From the IMG/VR virus record IMGVR_UViG_3300030060_003575, positions 1 through 64,000 of that record: 64,000 nt of DNA. One strand, given 5' to 3'. Below are positions 60,971 to 64,000 of the stretch, in pieces. The notes under the pieces are model-generated. The model did not search any database and was not told where the DNA came from. It saw only the letters and a program-made list of their open reading frames with translations. Positions within the stretch are counted from its first letter, which is position 1. Every line of letters begins with the position of its first letter. A program made the translations under genes and the position numbers. Origin of the DNA: a virus.

Positions 60971-61803
60971 TGTCTTGGATGATGGTTCTAAAGAAAGATT
61001 CTAAGTGGAATGAAAAAACACTTAATGCCGAGCGAAGGCAACTCTTAAACAAAGAACCATCATTAAAGGTAGAATTTCCAGAAATGTCACACCCAAGTAA
61101 TGAAAGTGAAATACCAAAAGTTATTGAAGCAATTAAGAATAATAAATTAGATGATAAAACACAAACTGATTTAGACAAAAACTTCAATGAAAAAATGCTT
61201 GAGATTGTAGGCGAAGATATAAAAGATTGGCAACAGTTAATTGAAGATATGAACATAATGATAATTAAATTAAAGATGAAATATAAAAGACCAAGACCTT
61301 ATGAGGTGACAGATAAAATAGATTCAGTAACTGGAACTGATGATAGCCCTTCTTTCCCTAGTGGACATGCAACAGAATCTCATGCAATGGCAAAAATACT
61401 TGGTAATAAATATCCTGATAAGCAAGGTGAATTAGAAGACTATGCAAATAAAATAGCATTACATAGAATGCAAATTGGAAGTCATTATCCTAGTGATATA
61501 GAAGCAGGTAAAAAGACAGGGCAGTTAATTGCTGATGCATATTTATCTACAAATAAACTTGAGAAGTGGCAAGACATTATTGTTAAAGGTAACTTACATC
61601 AATGGTTTAAAAGAAGGGGAGGAAAAGAAACCAAAGATGGAAAAACACAAGGAGGATGGATTGACTGTTCCTCCTGTGGAAGTAAAAATGGGCCTAAACC
61701 ATGTGGAAGAAAAGACGCTTCAGTAGGCAGAAAGAGAAGATGTAGACCAACTTGTTCAGCCTGTAAAGATTATCCAAGAAGAAAAGGGAGAGGAAAAAAA
61801 TGA
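60970..61803 (+). CDS. MSW-tag PAP2-family phosphatase with zinc tail
   Basis: A 277-residue protein. MSWMMVLK start; the PAP2/acid phosphatase core has KYKRPRP (~117), PSFPSGHATES (~133) and GSHYPSDIEAG (~175), the three motifs carrying the catalytic His residues and Asp. No membrane helices are seen, so a soluble phosphatase is expected. The last ~45 residues are basic and Cys-rich (CSSCG, PCGRKD, CRPTCSAC), a motif also seen in other viral proteins. It could dephosphorylate lipids or surface polymers during entry or exit. Confidence 0.75.
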   Translation: MSWMMVLKKDSKWNEKTLNAERRQLLNKEPSLKVEFPEMSHPSNESEIPKVIEAIKNNKLDDKTQTDLDKNFNEKMLEIVGEDIKDWQQLIEDMNIMIIKLKMKYKRPRPYEVTDKIDSVTGTDDSPSFPSGHATESHAMAKILGNKYPDKQGELEDYANKIALHRMQIGSHYPSDIEAGKKTGQLIADAYLSTNKLEKWQDIIVKGNLHQWFKRRGGKETKDGKTQGGWIDCSSCGSKNGPKPCGRKDASVGRKRRCRPTCSACKDYPRRKGRGKK

Positions 61804-62117
61804 GTTGGTTTAAAGTGATGAAATTAGATAACGTTGATATTGCTAGGATAGTGTTAGAAGGGCAACCAACCGACAATACTCCGGGAAACTATGACCCTTG
61901 CTGTGAAGGAGCAAGAGAAGCAGCAGAAAGACAATTACGTGATTATGGCGACATTGGAGATAATGTAATAGGAAGTTCAGATTGGAAAAATTTAAATTGT
62001 GTTAATCTAAGAAAAGAAATAGAAATGTTTGCTGATATGGGTTTTCCTGGTATGATACTAATAGTAGAAGCATGGGATAAATGTGCAAATATGGGTGGTG
62101 CCGATGACTTGGTTTGA
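61800..62117 (+). CDS. MSW-tag protein 10, 105 aa
   Basis: MSWFKVMK start, then a compact helical protein with Cys-Cys near residue 33, Cys near 67 and a C-terminal Cys, and Trp-rich ends. No family is recognised. Overlaps the previous gene by 4 nt. Confidence 0.65.
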   Translation: MSWFKVMKLDNVDIARIVLEGQPTDNTPGNYDPCCEGAREAAERQLRDYGDIGDNVIGSSDWKNLNCVNLRKEIEMFADMGFPGMILIVEAWDKCANMGGADDLV

Positions 62118-62457
62118 TTTAGTTAAATCTTCAGAAATGAAGGAATTTGAAATGCTTGCTGAGAAGTATGCAAAACCTAATGATATGAAACATTTAGATT
62201 ATCTTAGAAAGAAACACGGAAAGAAAAGTCCACAGTTTTATGATACATTAGACAAACAAATAGACTCTTTCTTAACTGATGAGTGGGTTAGCATTCAAGA
62301 AATTGTTAAATCTTTAAGAAAACAAAATCCCGGATTAAAGGATTCTGATGAAAACCTAACTGCATTTTTACGCAAGCGATTAGATAGTATGGACATTAAG
62401 AAGAAACAAGAACCCGCAGTAGGAAGAACGGGTAAAAAAACATTTTACAGGTCATAA
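62104..62457 (+). CDS. MTW-tag protein 11, 117 aa
   Basis: ATG 62104 gives MTWFDLVK; the overlap with the previous gene is 14 nt. The helical, charged body has the pattern VSIQEIVKSLRKQNPGLKDSDENLTAFLRKRL, a winged-helix-like C-terminal half, and a basic end. Confidence 0.65.
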   Translation: MTWFDLVKSSEMKEFEMLAEKYAKPNDMKHLDYLRKKHGKKSPQFYDTLDKQIDSFLTDEWVSIQEIVKSLRKQNPGLKDSDENLTAFLRKRLDSMDIKKKQEPAVGRTGKKTFYRS

Positions 62458-62458
62458 T

Positions 62459-64000
62459 ATGAGTATGTTAATGAAGGCTTTACTTAAAGCATTAGGTGTT
62501 GGTCGTGAGATTGGTACCGAAGATGAAGCACAAGCATTATGGTCAGAGACATTAGGAAAGTTGGGATATAAACCACAACAAGCCTTTCCTGATAATATGA
62601 CAAAGGGAACAGATAGGCTTCTTGGTGACCCTACTATTGGAAGAACGACAAGTGTTGTAGACCATGTGTTTAAACCTCGTTTTATAACTAAAACTTATTA
62701 TGATTTAGAAACTGGAGTGCCTTTGTATAGTAGAACTAAAGGAGTATTAAGTAATCCTGACCTTGTTATTTGGGCTGGAATAGTTGGAATGAGAGATGTT
62801 CTAGGTAATAGATTCCCTAAATCAGATGATGATAAAAGAACAGATATTTATAGAGAAGGCCATCCAGCATTAGGTGGTAAAAAACAACAGCCTGTAATGA
62901 TTGAAGCAAGTAAAATACTTAGTCGAGAGGGACAACCGTTTACTGGTGAACAACCAGATAAATTACCTGCCTTTGATTCTTTAGAGGAACAAGAGAAATG
63001 GTTAGAAACAAACTATCCTGAATATCATAAATGGCTAGTAGAGAATTTACACATGCCAATTGAAGCACAAGGTAATTTAGACAAGTTAGGTGTAAGCAAA
63101 GATAGAGCAGATTTATTAAGATTAGTAGATGAAATAACTCCTAAAAATTTAATAAATACAGTGTTTGATGATGCTGTCAAAGAAGACAATGATAAATATC
63201 AAATAGTTTTAATCGCAAATGACAGCGTTAAAAGTAAAGTTACTGATAGAGGTTTTGTTAGAATATTTTCAGATGGTTATTATAGAACACTCATGGATTC
63301 AGATGAAGTTTCTGATTACATTAAATTAGCATTAGAAAAAATAAACAGCGATGAAGGTAGAGTTATCGGGGCAAAGTCCGAATACTTTATTAGACTGCCT
63401 CAGGGTGCAAAGTTGAAGTCTAAAGTTGCTAAATGGTTAAACGAATTAAAGGTAGGTAAAACAATGTTTGATGACAAAAAGAAAGATTCCGAATGGCGGA
63501 ATATAATTAAAAACGAAGGTAAGAAAGGTGCCGATGAACAAGCAACCATTTCGCAAAGGTCTAAAGGTAGTATGTATCAGGATGATTGGGAAGTTGAGGG
63601 TGAGTTAGATAGATTTACAGCACTTCCAAAAGATGCTGCTAAAGTGGTTAGAGATAAAGGAGTAGCGAGTGAAGATACTAACTGTTGTCTTTTAGTTAAA
63701 GATAACATTCAAGACTATATTAGATTTGAAGAGCCTAGAATTCATCAAGTTTTCGGTACTGACAGAGTTCGACAAATTATTAGTGAACAATTAACCTGCC
63801 CAGATATAGAGGAAATGTTTGTGGAGGAAGGCCGAAGAACAGGTGAGGTAAAAAACCAGCAGGGTACTGTTCTGTATAGAGGTAGATTACCAGAAAAGAA
63901 GATAACTATTGATTTTAATGACCAAATGACTCCTAAAGGTAAACCATATAGAGCAGGTGGAACTGCAAAGGTAACAATAGATATACATAAACCTGCACCG
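62459..64000 (+). CDS. Large protein, cut at the window end
   Basis: An open frame of 514 codons with no stop before the window edge, starting 1 nt after the previous stop. MSMLMKALLKALG may be a variant of the shared tag. The region is a soluble alpha/beta protein (SEYFIRLPQGAKLKSKVAKWL; WRNIIKNEGKKGADEQA; LYRGRLPEKKITIDF). No known domain is recognisable from the visible part. Its place suggests a head or internal virion protein. Confidence 0.7.
   Translation, partial: MSMLMKALLKALGVGREIGTEDEAQALWSETLGKLGYKPQQAFPDNMTKGTDRLLGDPTIGRTTSVVDHVFKPRFITKTYYDLETGVPLYSRTKGVLSNPDLVIWAGIVGMRDVLGNRFPKSDDDKRTDIYREGHPALGGKKQQPVMIEASKILSREGQPFTGEQPDKLPAFDSLEEQEKWLETNYPEYHKWLVENLHMPIEAQGNLDKLGVSKDRADLLRLVDEITPKNLINTVFDDAVKEDNDKYQIVLIANDSVKSKVTDRGFVRIFSDGYYRTLMDSDEVSDYIKLALEKINSDEGRVIGAKSEYFIRLPQGAKLKSKVAKWLNELKVGKTMFDDKKKDSEWRNIIKNEGKKGADEQATISQRSKGSMYQDDWEVEGELDRFTALPKDAAKVVRDKGVASEDTNCCLLVKDNIQDYIRFEEPRIHQVFGTDRVRQIISEQLTCPDIEEMFVEEGRRTGEVKNQQGTVLYRGRLPEKKITIDFNDQMTPKGKPYRAGGTAKVTIDIHKPAP

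Overview
The window looks like about two thirds of a tailed (Caudoviricetes-type) virus genome whose host is an archaeon. The archaeal signature is broad: a family B DNA polymerase, PCNA, an RFC-type clamp loader, an archaeo-eukaryotic primase with a PriL-type iron-sulfur domain, an ATP-dependent DNA ligase, an ERCC4-family nuclease, transcription factor TFB, a PC4-like protein and two histone-fold proteins. Phage-type tail-fibre repeats and AT-rich coding also fit viruses of marine Euryarchaeota (magrovirus-like, Marine Group II hosts). That host assignment is inference. No integrase, terminase, portal or major capsid gene is visible, so the genome continues past both ends.

Layout. (1) 1-19728, plus strand: the end of the tail module, with two giant proteins (2420 and 2794 aa), an adaptor-like protein and a tail assembly chaperone. 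(2) 19729-20048: a convergent intergenic region with terminators for both sides. (3) 20049-50478, minus strand: a densely packed replication, recombination and transcription block of about 60 genes. Most neighbours overlap by 1-23 nt, commonly as ATGA or TAATG. Many microproteins of 20-60 aa, membrane or zinc-binding, sit between the large genes, and seven of those in this block are the only genes separating or flanking known enzymes. (4) 50512-51437, minus: tRNA-Leu(UAA) and a SANT/MazG-like fusion. (5) About 52.0-57.1 kb: a largely non-coding array. It has 22 CATATG sites, more than a dozen long multi-tier hairpins with a recurring ATTAA-type apical loop, and four cassettes with inverted ends; three cassettes carry a gene and one carries no ORF. 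(6) 57488-64000, plus strand: a late-looking operon whose proteins nearly all begin with M(S/T)W..(I/V)(I/V/L)K. It ends in a gene cut by the window edge.

How the genes fit together. Primase, helicase-like ATPase, two-piece PolB, PCNA, RFC-S and an RFC-L-like ATPase, SSB-like protein and ligase would make a nearly self-sufficient replisome. The Cas4-like, ERCC4, DEDDy and RecA-like proteins handle recombination or end processing. A class II ribonucleotide reductase and a MazG-like domain act on nucleotides. TFB, PC4 and the histone-fold proteins would redirect host transcription or organise viral DNA. A ubiquitin-like protein with a Gly-Gly tail, an E1-like adenylating enzyme and a JAMM peptidase, all on this strand, suggest a small protein-conjugation or sulfur-transfer module. 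The most unusual parts are the CATATG hairpin/cassette array and the shared N-terminal tag of the late proteins.
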